A DNA stretch of 64,000 bases, from contig NZ_BCUL01000006.1 of NCBI RefSeq assembly GCF_001591265.1, positions 1 through 64,000 of the forward strand. Direction: 5' to 3'. The DNA is from Moraxella atlantae NBRC 14588 (GTDB taxonomy: Bacteria; Pseudomonadota; Gammaproteobacteria; Pseudomonadales; Moraxellaceae). Both the position numbers and the translations under genes were made by a program. Below, in pieces: positions 1 to 9,510 of the stretch. Position 1 is the stretch's first letter. Each line of letters starts with the position of its first letter. The notes below the pieces were generated by a model that was not told where the DNA came from, made no database searches, and worked only from the letters and a program-made list of their open reading frames with translations.

Positions 1-30
1 TATAAAAATAACTTAAATCATAAATTATAG

Positions 31-1800
31 CTATGATTCATTTTTAGCGCGCTGCGCTTCTTCCATTTTACGGATTTCTTTACGCAAGATTTTGCCAACG
101 TTGGATTTGGGCAGCTCATCGACAAATTGCACGGCGCGAGGACGTTTGTAGCCTGTCAATTCTTTGCGCGCGTAATCAAGGATTTCTTTTTCGGTTAGGC
201 TTGGGTCTTTGCGCACGATATAGGCTTTTGGTATTTCACCGCTTTTGTCACTTGGCACACCAATCACGCCAACTTCTAAAACTTTAGGGTGTGAGGCAAG
301 TACGTCCTCGACTTCGTTGGGATACACGTTAAAGCCTGACACCAAAATCATGTCTTTTTTGCGATCCACGATTTTGATTAAGCCTTGTTCATCCATGATG
401 CCGATATCACCTGATTTAAAAAACCCGTCATCGGTCATGGATTCGCGCGTGGCTTCGGGGCGTTTCCAATAGCCTTTCATCACCTGTGGGCCTTTGATGG
501 CAATTTCACCGCGCTCGCCCAACGCCACTTCGTTGCCGTCATCGTCAATCAGCTTGATATCGGTACCTGGAAATGGCACGCCGATTTTGCCCGTAAAGCC
601 TGTATCAAGCATATTTAAGGTCGCAATTGGTGAAGTCTCTGATAAGCCATAGCCCTCCACGATGTCGGTGCCCGTGATTTTTTTCCATTCTGCTGCGGTT
701 GATGACATCACCGACATACCGCCGCTTAGCGACAGCTCGATGTAGTCATGGTTCATCTTGCGAAAGCCTTCGTGGTGCGCTAAGCCATTAAACAGCGTGT
801 TGATAGCAGGGAAAAACCGTGGCTTGTACTTGTCCAACTCTTTGACAAAACCGTCTAAATCACGTGGGTCAGGAATCAATAGCCCCGTCAGACCCTGCTT
901 CATGGAAATCAAGGCGCACGCGGTAAACGAAAAGATATGATACAGCGGCAAGGCAATCAAGGCATAGCCTTCGTTGTCATCCTCAGCAAACATCTGCCGA
1001 ACAAATGCCAATGCTTGATAAGTATTTGACACCAAATTATGATGGGTGAGCATCGCGCCTTTGGCAACGCCTGTTGTGCCGCCTGTATACTGCAGTACGG
1101 CAATATCATCGCCCGTTAAATCATCGGGGCGGTGGTAGTGTGTGGCAGAGGCATCGAGCACGGTTTTGAATGACACCGCATTTGCAATGCGCCATTTTGG
1201 TACCATTTTTTTGATATAGCGCACGGCAGCATTGACGATAAAGCCTTTGACTGTTCCCATCAAATCGCCCATACGGCAAACCACCACATGCGGCACCAAC
1301 GGCTTGCCGATTTCCTCATAAGTATGGGCAAAGTTTTCAAGGATAAACATCGCCTCAACATCCGCGTCTTGCAATTGGTGCTCAAGTTCATGCGCGGTGT
1401 ACAGCGGATTGACGTTCACAAGCGTGTAGCCTGCGCGCAAAATCCCCATCATACACACAGGATATTGCAAAATATTGGGCATCATCACAGCAACGCGCGC
1501 GCCTTTTTTTAGACCCAAGCCTTGCAAATACGCGGCAACTTGGCGGCTATAGATGTCTAACTGGCGAAACGTGATACCGCTGCCCATGCAGACATAGGCT
1601 TGTTTGTTGCCAAAGCGTTCAAACGCGTTTTCAAACACGTTCATCAATGTGACATCGTTAGCCGGTGGGGTAAAGTCTGCGCTCATGCCGTGGTCGCGGT
1701 AGGTTTTGAGCCACGGTTTTTCGTGCCGTGTGGCAAGGCGCGGTGCGGCAGTTGAATGGGTAACGTCGGCGTTATCGTTGGTGGTGGGTTGGTCAGTCAT
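31..1800 (-). CDS. fadD: Long-chain-fatty-acid--CoA ligase
   Basis: A 589-residue AMP-binding enzyme that activates long-chain fatty acids to acyl-CoA using ATP, at the entry to beta-oxidation and phospholipid recycling. The P-loop-like motif YTGGTTGVAKGA lies at residues 238-249, followed by the adenylate motif GYGLSETSP and the C-terminal hinge and lysine region (VDRKKDMI, YPNEVEDVL). Length matches FadD (about 560 residues) with a short polar N-terminal extension rich in Thr, Asn and Asp. It ends close to the window edge, and no partner gene is visible downstream. The upstream gap is shared with the divergent parC. Family assignment is secure; chain-length preference cannot be read from sequence. 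Confidence 0.93.
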   Translation of the reverse strand: MTDQPTTNDNADVTHSTAAPRLATRHEKPWLKTYRDHGMSADFTPPANDVTLMNVFENAFERFGNKQAYVCMGSGITFRQLDIYSRQVAAYLQGLGLKKGARVAVMMPNILQYPVCMMGILRAGYTLVNVNPLYTAHELEHQLQDADVEAMFILENFAHTYEEIGKPLVPHVVVCRMGDLMGTVKGFIVNAAVRYIKKMVPKWRIANAVSFKTVLDASATHYHRPDDLTGDDIAVLQYTGGTTGVAKGAMLTHHNLVSNTYQALAFVRQMFAEDDNEGYALIALPLYHIFSFTACALISMKQGLTGLLIPDPRDLDGFVKELDKYKPRFFPAINTLFNGLAHHEGFRKMNHDYIELSLSGGMSVMSSTAAEWKKITGTDIVEGYGLSETSPIATLNMLDTGFTGKIGVPFPGTDIKLIDDDGNEVALGERGEIAIKGPQVMKGYWKRPEATRESMTDDGFFKSGDIGIMDEQGLIKIVDRKKDMILVSGFNVYPNEVEDVLASHPKVLEVGVIGVPSDKSGEIPKAYIVRKDPSLTEKEILDYARKELTGYKRPRAVQFVDELPKSNVGKILRKEIRKMEEAQRAKNES

Positions 1801-2345
1801 TGCAAATTCCTTGCTACATTATAGGCATGATGGGCGTGAGTAAGTGTTGGTTCACACGTTTAAATTCTCACTTGGCTAGCGTAAAATCGGTGGTTGGTAT
1901 TTGTCAAATATAGGCATCACAACTATTTTAAAAAAATTTTTAATTTTAAAATTTTTGGTGAAAAATTTGCCAAATATACGTCAGTTTTTGATTGGCTAGG
2001 TGAGCATTCAACCTCTCCATCGCAAAACAGCCAACAAACCTCGACTTTTGCGCCCGTGTGCTGCAATCACTTCCTTGTCACCGTGGCGCACAACCAAACT
2101 AAGTTTGGTGCTAAGCTAAGTTTAGATTTGGATAATGGCATTACCTTACTAAACTTTGCGCCATTTCTCAAGCAGATTATCTTGTTTTGCGTGGGTAAAA
2201 TCTAAGGCAAAACTTTGGTTGGGACTTTAGCCAAGTTTTACCAAACGACATATATTGTCGTCCAAAAAACGGTGCATGTGTTTTTAACTTGCGTTTATTT
2301 TATCCTGTTTTATCATAATGCCGTTGAAGATAGGATAAAAAAACC
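1801..2345. other. AT-rich intergenic region between divergent fadD and parC
   Basis: These 545 bases lie between the divergent starts of fadD and parC. No convincing gene is present: a 103-codon open frame at 1894-2205 lacks a recognisable product and a good ribosome site. The stretch 2090-2255 is peppered with short variants of CCAAACT/AGTTTGG, including an odd-length perfect palindrome at 2094-2108. An imperfect inverted repeat (AAAACTT..., CCAAGTTTT) lies near 2212-2245. Both promoters must lie here. A Shine-Dalgarno-like AGGATAA precedes parC at about 2332-2338. Confidence 0.5.
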
Positions 2346-4619
2346 ATGACTGAACTTGCAACCGCCGACAACACGCTGCCTAAAACCTTGCCAAACCATG
2401 ACCCAAGCCTGACGCGCTCGGTGGCGGAGTTTAGCGAGCAGGCGTATTTGAACTACGCCATGTACGTCATCATGGATCGCGCGTTGCCGCATATTGCCGA
2501 TGGGCTCAAGCCTGTGCAACGCCGCATTATTTATGCCATGAGTGAACTGGGGCTCAAAAACACCGCCAAACCCAAAAAATCCGCGCGTACCATCGGCGAT
2601 GTCATTGGTAAATACCATCCGCACGGTGACAGCGCGTGTTATGAGGCCATGGTACTCATGAGTCAGCCGTTTAGCTATCGTTATCCGCTGATTAGTGGGC
2701 AAGGTAACTTTGGCTCACCCGATGATCCCAAATCCTTTGCCGCCATGCGCTACACTGAGGCAAAACTATCCAATTATGCCAATACGCTGCTGCAAGAACT
2801 GGGGCAAGGCACGGTCGATTGGCAAGACAACTTTGACGGTACATTACAAGAGCCTGTGACCCTACCTGCACGCCTACCCAATATTTTACTCAATGGCACC
2901 ACGGGTATCGCCGTTGGCATGGCAACTGATATCCCACCACATAACCTGACTGAGGTGGTCAAGGGCTGTATCGCGCTGTTAAAAAACCCAAATTTGACCG
3001 ACAAGCAACTGACAAAGTATATCCCTGCGCCTGATTTGCCGACACATGCCGAGATCATCACCCCGCCTGCCGAGCTGCTTGCCATGTACCAAACGGGACG
3101 CGGTAGCTACAAAATGCGCGCTGTGTATCATATTGATGAACACGAAAAAAATCTGGTTATCATCGACGCATTGCCTTATCAAGTGTCAGGCAACAAGGTG
3201 ATCGAGCAAATTGCCCAACAAATCGGACAAAAAAAACTGCCGTGGGTCACCGATATTCGCGACGAATCTGACCACCAAAACCCTTGCCGTATCGTCATTG
3301 AACTGCGCTCAAGCCGTGTGGATATTGAGGCATTGATGGGGCATTTGTTTGCCAGCACGGACTTACAAACCAGCTACCGCGTTAATCTTAATATCATCGG
3401 TAGCCACGGCAAGCCGCAAGTTATGGGGCTGCGCGAGATTTTGACCGAATGGCTTTTGGTGCGCCGCAATACGGTAACGCGCCGCTTGCGCTATCGGTTG
3501 GATAAAATCACCGAGCGGCTACACATTTTGGCAGGTTTGTTGGTGGCGTATGTGCATTTGGACGATATCATCGCGCTCATTCGTGAGGTCGATGATGCCA
3601 AAGCTGAGCTGATGCGCCGTTATGATTTGAGCGAACGCCAAGCCCAAGCAATTTTAGATATTCGCTTGCGCCAACTTGCCCAACTTGAAGAGCTTGAACT
3701 CAAGCGCGAGCAAGACGAACTCACAGGTGAGCAGCAACGAATTGAAGGTTATCTCAATGACCCCGACAGCTTGACAGGCTTATTGATTGACGAGCTAACC
3801 GCCGACATGAAAGCACACGGCGACAAACGCTTATCGCCGCTGGTTGAGCGCAGCGAGGCGGTCGCCCTCAAAGACAGCGATCTGGCACCCAGCGAGCCTA
3901 TCACCGTGATTGTATCACAAGCAGGCTGGATACGCGCGGCAAAAGGGCATGACATCGACCCTGCTGGTATGAACTACCGCGCAGGCGACAGCTACCTGAC
4001 CCACGCACTTGGCAAAACCAACGATAAGGTGTATTTGCTTGACAGCACAGGGCGCAGCTATCGGCTAGACGCGCACAACTTGCCCTCAGCACGCGGACAA
4101 GGCGAGCCTTTGACCAGTTTGCTAAAACTACCCACAGGGGCAACCATCGTCCACGCCTTGATGGGGCAAGACGCGCAAATGCTGCTATTGGCAGGCACGC
4201 AAGGCTATGGCTTTATTACCGAATTGGGCAGCCTTGATACCAACCAAAAAGCAGGCAAACAGCTGATCACCCTAAGCGATGACGAAACGCCACTGGCGCA
4301 CCTGATCGATAGCGACGACACTCAAATTGCCGTTGCCAGCACGGCAGGCAATGTGTTGTGCTACCCACTGGCGGATCTGCCCACGCTCAAACGCGGCAAA
4401 GGCAATAAACTGATGGATTTAAAAGGCAATGAAACCATCGTCGCCCTAACAACCTTTGGCGCATCCGACAGCGTACAAGCCACCGCAGGCAAACGCACCT
4501 TGACGCTCAAGCCTGCCGACCTTGCCAACCACACGGGCAAACGCGCCCAGCGCGGTACGGCACTGCCTAAGGGCTACCAAAAAGTTGTCGGGCTAGCCAA
4601 AGTCATGGATAAATCTTAG
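2346..4619 (+). CDS. parC: DNA topoisomerase IV subunit A
   Basis: The DNA-cleaving A subunit of topoisomerase IV, which with ParE decatenates daughter chromosomes. At 757 residues it matches E. coli ParC (752). The winged-helix core carries the active-site tyrosine at residue 136 in the AAMRYTE motif. The quinolone-resistance region reads [10 protein letters not shown], so the positions equivalent to E. coli Ser80 and Glu84 (here Ser96 and Glu100) are wild type. The C-terminal part has the repeated blades of the ParC beta-pinwheel. The stop codon at 4617-4619 is followed immediately by a transposon-derived element, so the native terminator may have been displaced. Confidence 0.96.
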   Translation: MTELATADNTLPKTLPNHDPSLTRSVAEFSEQAYLNYAMYVIMDRALPHIADGLKPVQRRIIYAMSELGLKNTAKPKKSARTIGDVIGKYHPHGDSACYEAMVLMSQPFSYRYPLISGQGNFGSPDDPKSFAAMRYTEAKLSNYANTLLQELGQGTVDWQDNFDGTLQEPVTLPARLPNILLNGTTGIAVGMATDIPPHNLTEVVKGCIALLKNPNLTDKQLTKYIPAPDLPTHAEIITPPAELLAMYQTGRGSYKMRAVYHIDEHEKNLVIIDALPYQVSGNKVIEQIAQQIGQKKLPWVTDIRDESDHQNPCRIVIELRSSRVDIEALMGHLFASTDLQTSYRVNLNIIGSHGKPQVMGLREILTEWLLVRRNTVTRRLRYRLDKITERLHILAGLLVAYVHLDDIIALIREVDDAKAELMRRYDLSERQAQAILDIRLRQLAQLEELELKREQDELTGEQQRIEGYLNDPDSLTGLLIDELTADMKAHGDKRLSPLVERSEAVALKDSDLAPSEPITVIVSQAGWIRAAKGHDIDPAGMNYRAGDSYLTHALGKTNDKVYLLDSTGRSYRLDAHNLPSARGQGEPLTSLLKLPTGATIVHALMGQDAQMLLLAGTQGYGFITELGSLDTNQKAGKQLITLSDDETPLAHLIDSDDTQIAVASTAGNVLCYPLADLPTLKRGKGNKLMDLKGNETIVALTTFGASDSVQATAGKRTLTLKPADLANHTGKRAQRGTALPKGYQKVVGLAKVMDKS

Positions 4620-4627
4620 TTTTTATC

Positions 4628-4967
4628 ATTCGTTGCCGTAAACCTGCGACTTCAGGCGGTGGATATAAGGCAATTGTTAAATGCGATGAGTTTTGCTATA
4701 CTCATCTCACTATATTCAATGTCTTACATTCCACAGTTAAGTTAAGACTAAATTGCGAGTACGCAGTAACTTAACTGGTAAGACGTTTCCAAACACACAC
4801 TTAAGCTAATTCGTGTCTATGACAATCCTAACGGTAGGATTAGCTTAAAATAAGAACCTAAGATGTACGGTGTGTCGTACGGGCGGTTGCCATTGTCTTA
4901 GGTTTGCGGTGGGGCTTCACCGTCTTGCAGAAGGAATCCCCTCACTTTAGGGAGGGGAGGAAGTCAA
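4628..4967 (+). mobile_element. Structured ~340-bp IS605-like miniature element, copy 1
   Basis: A non-coding element almost identical to the inverse of 48631-48971. Its left end (4628 to about 4675) and its right end (about 4905-4967, finishing in TCAA) match the ends of the tnpB element at 12361-13640, so it looks like a non-autonomous IS200/IS605 derivative. The interior holds successive perfect stems: 4685-4691/4700-4706, 4721-4727/4778-4784 enclosing 4734-4743/4768-4777, 4801-4810/4839-4848 with an inner 4824-4830/4835-4841, 4855-4863/4896-4904 with an inner 4865-4869/4876-4880, 4907-4911/4918-4922 and 4938-4943/4952-4957. It fills the whole gap between parC and gshB. The exact left boundary is uncertain by a few bases because every copy is preceded by TTTATCAT. 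Confidence 0.85.
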
Positions 4968-5913
4968 CCAGACGTTGTTCAAGAAATACCATAAAATCAT
5001 CGGCAATGTGTGTACCGCATTGCTGATCAATTTCACGCACACATGTTGGGCTGGTCACGTTGATTTCGGTAATATAACCGCCAATCACATCAAGCCCAAC
5101 AAACCACAAGCCTTTTTCCATCAACACAGGCGCGACGGCTTCGGCAAGTTCGCGTTCTTGCGCCGATAGTGGCATGGCAACGCCGCGCCCGCCTGCTGCC
5201 AAGTTGCCGCGTGTCTCGCCTGCGTTTGGGATACGCGCCAAACAATACGGAACAGGCTTGCCGCCAACAATCAACACGCGCTTGTCGCCTTCACGAATAG
5301 CAGGGATATACTTTTGCGCCATAATCGGCAGGGTCTCAAGCTGGGTCAAAAGCTCAAGCGTTGAGCCGATATTGGGGCTATCGGCTTGCAAGCGAAAAAT
5401 CCCCATACCGCCCATGCCATCAAGTGGTTTGACGATCACATCACCGTGTACCTGAATAAACGCGCGAATAGGCGCTTGGCGCGCGCTGACAATGGTCGGG
5501 GTCATCAATTCGCTAAACTGGGTGGCAAACAGTTTTTCATTGCAATCGCGCACGCTGCGTGGGTCATTGGCAACCAACACGCCTGCACGTTGGGCGTATT
5601 CCAACAAATACAAGGCGTACAAAAAGCGCATATCAAACGGTGGATCTTTGCGCATAACGATCACGTCAAAATCTGTCGCCGCGTGGGTGGTTTTTTCGCC
5701 CAGCTGATAAAAATTGGCAGGATCTTGCGCCACACTCAGCGGTTGGCTATCAATGTTTAGCTGCCCGTTTGCCAGCCACAAGTCATGAATTTGGCAATAG
5801 TGCAGCGCGTGTCCGCGTGCTTGCGCCGCCCACAACATGGCAAGGGTGGTGTCTTTGGCATAGTTCACCGTGGCGATATCATCCATCACAAACAAAAATT
5901 GGCGCTGAGGCAT
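4942..5913 (-). CDS. gshB: Glutathione synthase
   Basis: An ATP-grasp ligase that joins glycine to gamma-glutamylcysteine in the cytoplasm, the second step of glutathione synthesis. From the ATG at 5913, preceded by AGAGAG, it has 323 residues (E. coli 316). An in-frame codon eight residues upstream is less likely. Visible features are the N-terminal GSHS fold (FVMDDIATVNYAKDT), the ATP-grasp loop VKPLDGMGGMGIF and the C-terminal metal site region INVTSPTCVREID. The last residues (DFLPSLK and stop) are encoded by the right end of the inserted element at 4628-4967, so the original C-terminus has been replaced by transposon sequence. The active site lies upstream of this and appears intact. Confidence 0.93.
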   Translation of the reverse strand: MPQRQFLFVMDDIATVNYAKDTTLAMLWAAQARGHALHYCQIHDLWLANGQLNIDSQPLSVAQDPANFYQLGEKTTHAATDFDVIVMRKDPPFDMRFLYALYLLEYAQRAGVLVANDPRSVRDCNEKLFATQFSELMTPTIVSARQAPIRAFIQVHGDVIVKPLDGMGGMGIFRLQADSPNIGSTLELLTQLETLPIMAQKYIPAIREGDKRVLIVGGKPVPYCLARIPNAGETRGNLAAGGRGVAMPLSAQERELAEAVAPVLMEKGLWFVGLDVIGGYITEINVTSPTCVREIDQQCGTHIADDFMVFLEQRLVDFLPSLK

Positions 5914-5960
5914 GGTATTCTCTCTTTTTTTACACAAATTAAATGAATAAAAATAATGCG

Positions 5961-6638
5961 TTACACACCGTATTGCTGACGATAGGCTTGCATTTTAGTA
6001 AGCTGTTCGGGTGCACCGTGCGCCTCGACATACGTGATGATATCCGTCATGCTCACCAATGCCAATACAGGCACACCAAAGGCTTCGGCAAGCTCTTGCA
6101 TGGCAGAACGCTCGCCCTGCCCCTTTTCTTGACGGTCTAGCGCGACGATAATCCCTGCAACGCGTGCGCCTGCATTGTCCAACAATGCCATAACTTCGCG
6201 CATGGCAGTGCCTGCCGTCATGACATCATCTAGCACCCACACCGCACGTCCGTGTAGATCGGCACCAACCAACGTACCGCCTTCACCATGATCTTTGGCC
6301 TCTTTGCGGTTATAGCCCCAATCGGCATTGATGCCATGTGCTTGCCATAGCGTCTGAGCGGTGGCGGCAACCAGTGGAATGCCCTTGTATGCCGCGCCAA
6401 AAATCGTTAAGTTTTGTGTGTCTGCGTGTTGTTTGAGCGTGTCGGCATAACCTGCCGCCAGTATGCTTAGCAACTCGCCCGTTGCCAATAGCCCTGCGTT
6501 AAAAAAATACGGACTGACGCGCCCAGACTTGAGGGTAAATTCGCCAAATTTGAGCACACCGTTTTGTAAGGCGGCTTCAATAAATGCCTGTGGGCTAAAA
6601 ATCGCGCTGGCAGTTTGGTTGGCTGACGCTTGGGTCAT
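5961..6638 (-). CDS. pyrE: Orotate phosphoribosyltransferase
   Basis: Transfers phosphoribose from PRPP to orotate to form OMP, the fifth step of pyrimidine synthesis. The start chosen is the ATG at 6638, preceded by AAAGGAAAA, giving 225 residues (E. coli 213); an upstream in-frame start would add an unlikely basic tail. The PRPP-binding motif is seen in VWVLDDVMTAGTAMRE, and the flexible-loop region in YNRKEAKDHGEGG. It lies between the hypothetical gene upstream and gshB downstream, with short gaps and all on the same strand, which suggests shared transcription. Confidence 0.95.
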   Translation of the reverse strand: MTQASANQTASAIFSPQAFIEAALQNGVLKFGEFTLKSGRVSPYFFNAGLLATGELLSILAAGYADTLKQHADTQNLTIFGAAYKGIPLVAATAQTLWQAHGINADWGYNRKEAKDHGEGGTLVGADLHGRAVWVLDDVMTAGTAMREVMALLDNAGARVAGIIVALDRQEKGQGERSAMQELAEAFGVPVLALVSMTDIITYVEAHGAPEQLTKMQAYRQQYGV

Positions 6639-6683
6639 GGCTTTTTCCTTTTTTAACTGGTAAAAATATTCAACGGACAAAAA

Positions 6684-7472
6684 CTAAAACGTTAGTGGGC
6701 TGTGCGCAGCAATCGCGCTACGGCGGCTGCTAATATCATGCCCTATCGGCTTAGTCATGTGCACGCCCATGGCAAATAACGCCAGCTCAACATGACTGGG
6801 TAAAATCTGCCAATCGCGCTCACGGCTAAGTGCGCGCAAAGCTTGACGATGGTCGGCGGCAAATGTCGTCAGCGCATCCGCCAGTGCTTGCAAGGTCGCA
6901 CGGGGATTGACGCTTTGGCGCGTACGGCATTGGCACAACGCCCACACGCATAGCATCACAGGGTAACGATGCTTGGCAACCAACAGCCGCCACGTCATAT
7001 AATCAGGCGGCAACTCGGATGGCAAACGCTCGCCATCCATCGCTTGTAACCACAGTGCCGCATCAGGCTGTGTTTGCCACAGCGTATTAAATAACGTTTG
7101 GTCAAAACGCGCCACCATGACAGGCAACCACGCCAACGGCAATCGCCACGCATACGGGTCGGCGGCGGCTTGGGTCAAGGCGCGTTGATCATGCAGCATA
7201 TTGGCTAGCGTGTGGTAGGGAAAATCATCGTCGCTTGTATCAGCACGTGTCTTCGTGTCGTGTGTCGCGTTGTTGTGATCATACACGCCAAAACCTGCCG
7301 CCTGCCAAGTGGCTGTACCGCTGAGCTCATATTGCAGCCAGTCTTGCCACGCGTGATTGACCATGTCGCTGGGCGCGTCGATCGGTCGGCGTGGATCGGG
7401 CAAGGCATGGTGTTCGGCATCGGTCATGACGTTTGGGTGACGCAAGCGATAAAGCGGTAACAACGTTGGCAT
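6684..7472 (-). CDS. Hypothetical protein, no recognised domain
   Basis: A 262-residue soluble protein I do not recognise. It is rich in Ala, Leu, Trp and His, lacks a signal peptide and has no clear membrane segment. The middle (about residues 95-190) looks helical with many aromatic residues (WRLPLAWLPVMVARFDQ). It starts 8 bases after the stop of the YeeZ-like reductase gene and ends 45 bases before the pyrE start, so it is almost certainly cotranscribed with them. Continuous codon use like that of its neighbours supports a real gene. A lineage-specific Moraxellaceae protein is the likeliest description; no function is proposed. Confidence 0.7.
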   Translation of the reverse strand: MPTLLPLYRLRHPNVMTDAEHHALPDPRRPIDAPSDMVNHAWQDWLQYELSGTATWQAAGFGVYDHNNATHDTKTRADTSDDDFPYHTLANMLHDQRALTQAAADPYAWRLPLAWLPVMVARFDQTLFNTLWQTQPDAALWLQAMDGERLPSELPPDYMTWRLLVAKHRYPVMLCVWALCQCRTRQSVNPRATLQALADALTTFAADHRQALRALSRERDWQILPSHVELALFAMGVHMTKPIGHDISSRRSAIAAHSPLTF

Positions 7473-7480
7473 GGGTTGAT

Positions 7481-8365
7481 TTATTCTGCTTTACTGTGGG
7501 TCAAAATATCGCGGTAGCCTGCTTGGTAGTCGGGATATTCTAGCCAGTCGGTAGGTAAGTTGCCATATAGCCGCTTACCCGTGGTCGGTGCGACATGGTT
7601 GGCAGAATTTTGGCTGGCAAAATTTGCTGTATCCAAGCCCATGTACGCGGCAATAAATGCCAACACTTCGTGCAGCGGTACGGGGTGGCTATCAGTCGCC
7701 AAATACACGGGCAACGGCGCAGCGGCGGTAATGATATGGTATAGCGCATTGACCAAGTCGCGGTCCATGATGCGGTTACTCCAGTTATTTGACGTGGCAG
7801 GGCGTGCGCCTATAGCGATATCACGCGCCATAGCAAGCAAGCGGCGACGCTCACGCCCATAGATACCGCTAGCGCGTACAATAGTGCAGCGCGTGCCAAA
7901 TGCGGCTTGTAGCGTCTGCTCGGTTTGTAACAACACTTGGTTGGTCGCTGAAGTTGGCGGTGCTAGCGGTGTGTCGATGTCGATACGCTCACCTGCATGC
8001 TGCCCGTACACACCTGTTGATGATACATACACCACGCGTTGTAAATTGGGCAAATCCGTCCCCAGCCGTACCACCGCTTGCGCAATCGCCAAATAGCTGT
8101 CGCGATATGCCTGCTCGTCCATACCCGACGGTGTAACGATGATCACAACATGGCTAATGGTGTGCCGTGCTTGCCCCAAATCTGCGGCAGTCAACGTACG
8201 TGCGTCAGCGCAAAGATGACCAATGCTGGCTGCCAAATCGGTTTTTGGCGAACGGCTAACCGCCGTGACACGATAGCCATCGGTTGCCAAACGATTTGCC
8301 AACGGTAAGCCGATCGCACCCACGCCAATCATGAGATAATGGGCTTGGTCTGTCGTTATGGTCAT
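7481..8365 (-). CDS. YeeZ-like NAD(P)-dependent epimerase/reductase (extended SDR)
   Basis: A Rossmann-fold protein of the atypical SDR group that includes E. coli YeeZ. The dinucleotide-binding glycine motif is MIGVGAIGLPLANRL near residues 12-26, and the region VVYVSSTGVYGQ carries the usual SDR Ser/Tyr-type segment. The start at 8365 (ATG after TTTAGG) gives 294 residues; a longer frame would run into nadC. The substrate of this family is not established, though members resemble nucleotide-sugar epimerases. It lies 55 bases after nadC on the same strand and just before the hypothetical gene at 6684. Confidence 0.8.
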   Translation of the reverse strand: MTITTDQAHYLMIGVGAIGLPLANRLATDGYRVTAVSRSPKTDLAASIGHLCADARTLTAADLGQARHTISHVVIIVTPSGMDEQAYRDSYLAIAQAVVRLGTDLPNLQRVVYVSSTGVYGQHAGERIDIDTPLAPPTSATNQVLLQTEQTLQAAFGTRCTIVRASGIYGRERRRLLAMARDIAIGARPATSNNWSNRIMDRDLVNALYHIITAAAPLPVYLATDSHPVPLHEVLAFIAAYMGLDTANFASQNSANHVAPTTGKRLYGNLPTDWLEYPDYQAGYRDILTHSKAE

Positions 8366-8420
8366 AGTTTTGCCTAAAGAGCTTTTTATCTGCGTGTTAT
8401 ACAAGAAATTTTGCGCGGCG

Positions 8421-9299
8421 TTATGCAATCGTCAAATCGTGTTTGACAAACCGCATGGATAAATCCACCGCGCGAACATGCTTGGTTAATGCACCAAGAG
8501 AAATATAATCCACACCCGTCAAGGCGACCTCGCGTAAATTGTCAGCATTGATATCGCCTGAGGCTTCAAGTTTGCACGGCTTGCCCAATGCTGCCACCCG
8601 TGTCACAGCGGTGCGCGTGTCTGCTAATGAAAAATTGTCCAACATGATGATATCGGCGCGCGCGGCAATGGCTTGTTCAAGCTCATCAAAGTTTTCAACT
8701 TCAACCTCAACGGGCAAATCAGCGATACGGCGCGCATTTGCCACCGCCTGCCCGATGCCACCGCTTGCCATGATATGGTTTTCTTTGAGCAAAAATGCAT
8801 CAAACAGCCCAATGCGGTGATTGTGCCCACCACCGCAGCGCACGGCGTATTTTTGGGCATGGCGCAGTAACGGCAAAGTTTTGCGCGTGTCAAGCAGTTG
8901 GGTCGGTAAATCGGCGATTAGCGCAGCGTGACGGGCAACACTGGTTGCGGTAGCAGATAGGGTTTGCAAAAAGTTGAGCGCGGTACGCTCACCTGATAAC
9001 AGCGCGCGCGTATTGCCCTGCAAGGTTACCAACACGGTATCGGCGGCAACCTGCGCCCCATCTGACACGTGCCACACGATATCCATGGCTGGGTCAAGCA
9101 AACGAAACGCAGTGTCCGCCCATGCCTGTCCTGCCAATACCATCGGCTCACGGCTGATGATGGTTGCACGGTCGCGTTGCCTAGCAGCAATCAGCGCGGC
9201 GTTGATATCGCCTGTGGCGATGTCCTCTTGTAAGGCTTGCGCGACTTGCTTGGTTAGCTCAAGACGTAACGCGGGCGAGATAACAGGCGGCTGCGACAT
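8421..9299 (-). CDS. nadC: Nicotinate-nucleotide pyrophosphorylase (carboxylating)
   Basis: Converts quinolinate and PRPP to nicotinate mononucleotide, CO2 and PPi in de novo NAD synthesis. The ATG at 9299 follows AGAGGAAA and gives 292 residues (E. coli 297). Family hallmarks are LSGERTALNFLQ, the DTRKTLPLLR substrate-binding stretch, CGGGHNHRIGLFDAFLLKENH and the C-terminal barrel strand VDYISLGALTKH. It is divergent from ampD, as in many gammaproteobacteria where nadC and ampD are neighbours. Confidence 0.95.
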   Translation of the reverse strand: MSQPPVISPALRLELTKQVAQALQEDIATGDINAALIAARQRDRATIISREPMVLAGQAWADTAFRLLDPAMDIVWHVSDGAQVAADTVLVTLQGNTRALLSGERTALNFLQTLSATATSVARHAALIADLPTQLLDTRKTLPLLRHAQKYAVRCGGGHNHRIGLFDAFLLKENHIMASGGIGQAVANARRIADLPVEVEVENFDELEQAIAARADIIMLDNFSLADTRTAVTRVAALGKPCKLEASGDINADNLREVALTGVDYISLGALTKHVRAVDLSMRFVKHDLTIA

Positions 9300-9510
9300 A
9301 ATATTTTTTGTGTTTCCTCTGTGTGACAATGACATCATTTGACAGTTAAATCTGCAATGTTTAAACATCGCTTGGGCTATTATCGCTGATTTGACAGCAA
9401 AATGGGTAACGTTTTGTGTGAGGTGGTCTTGCGCCGACTAACAGTTGGCTGCCGTTTGGATTATACTGGTAATCAAATAGATCCGTTTTTGCCAGACAAT
9501 AGGAAAAATC

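Noticed and set aside
1894-2205. 103-codon frame between fadD and parC
   Set aside because: Composition follows the AT-rich intergenic DNA, there is no ribosome site, and no recognisable domain.
2313-2702. 129-codon antisense frame over the parC start
   Set aside because: It is antisense to a certain gene whose reading is fully conserved; a shadow frame.
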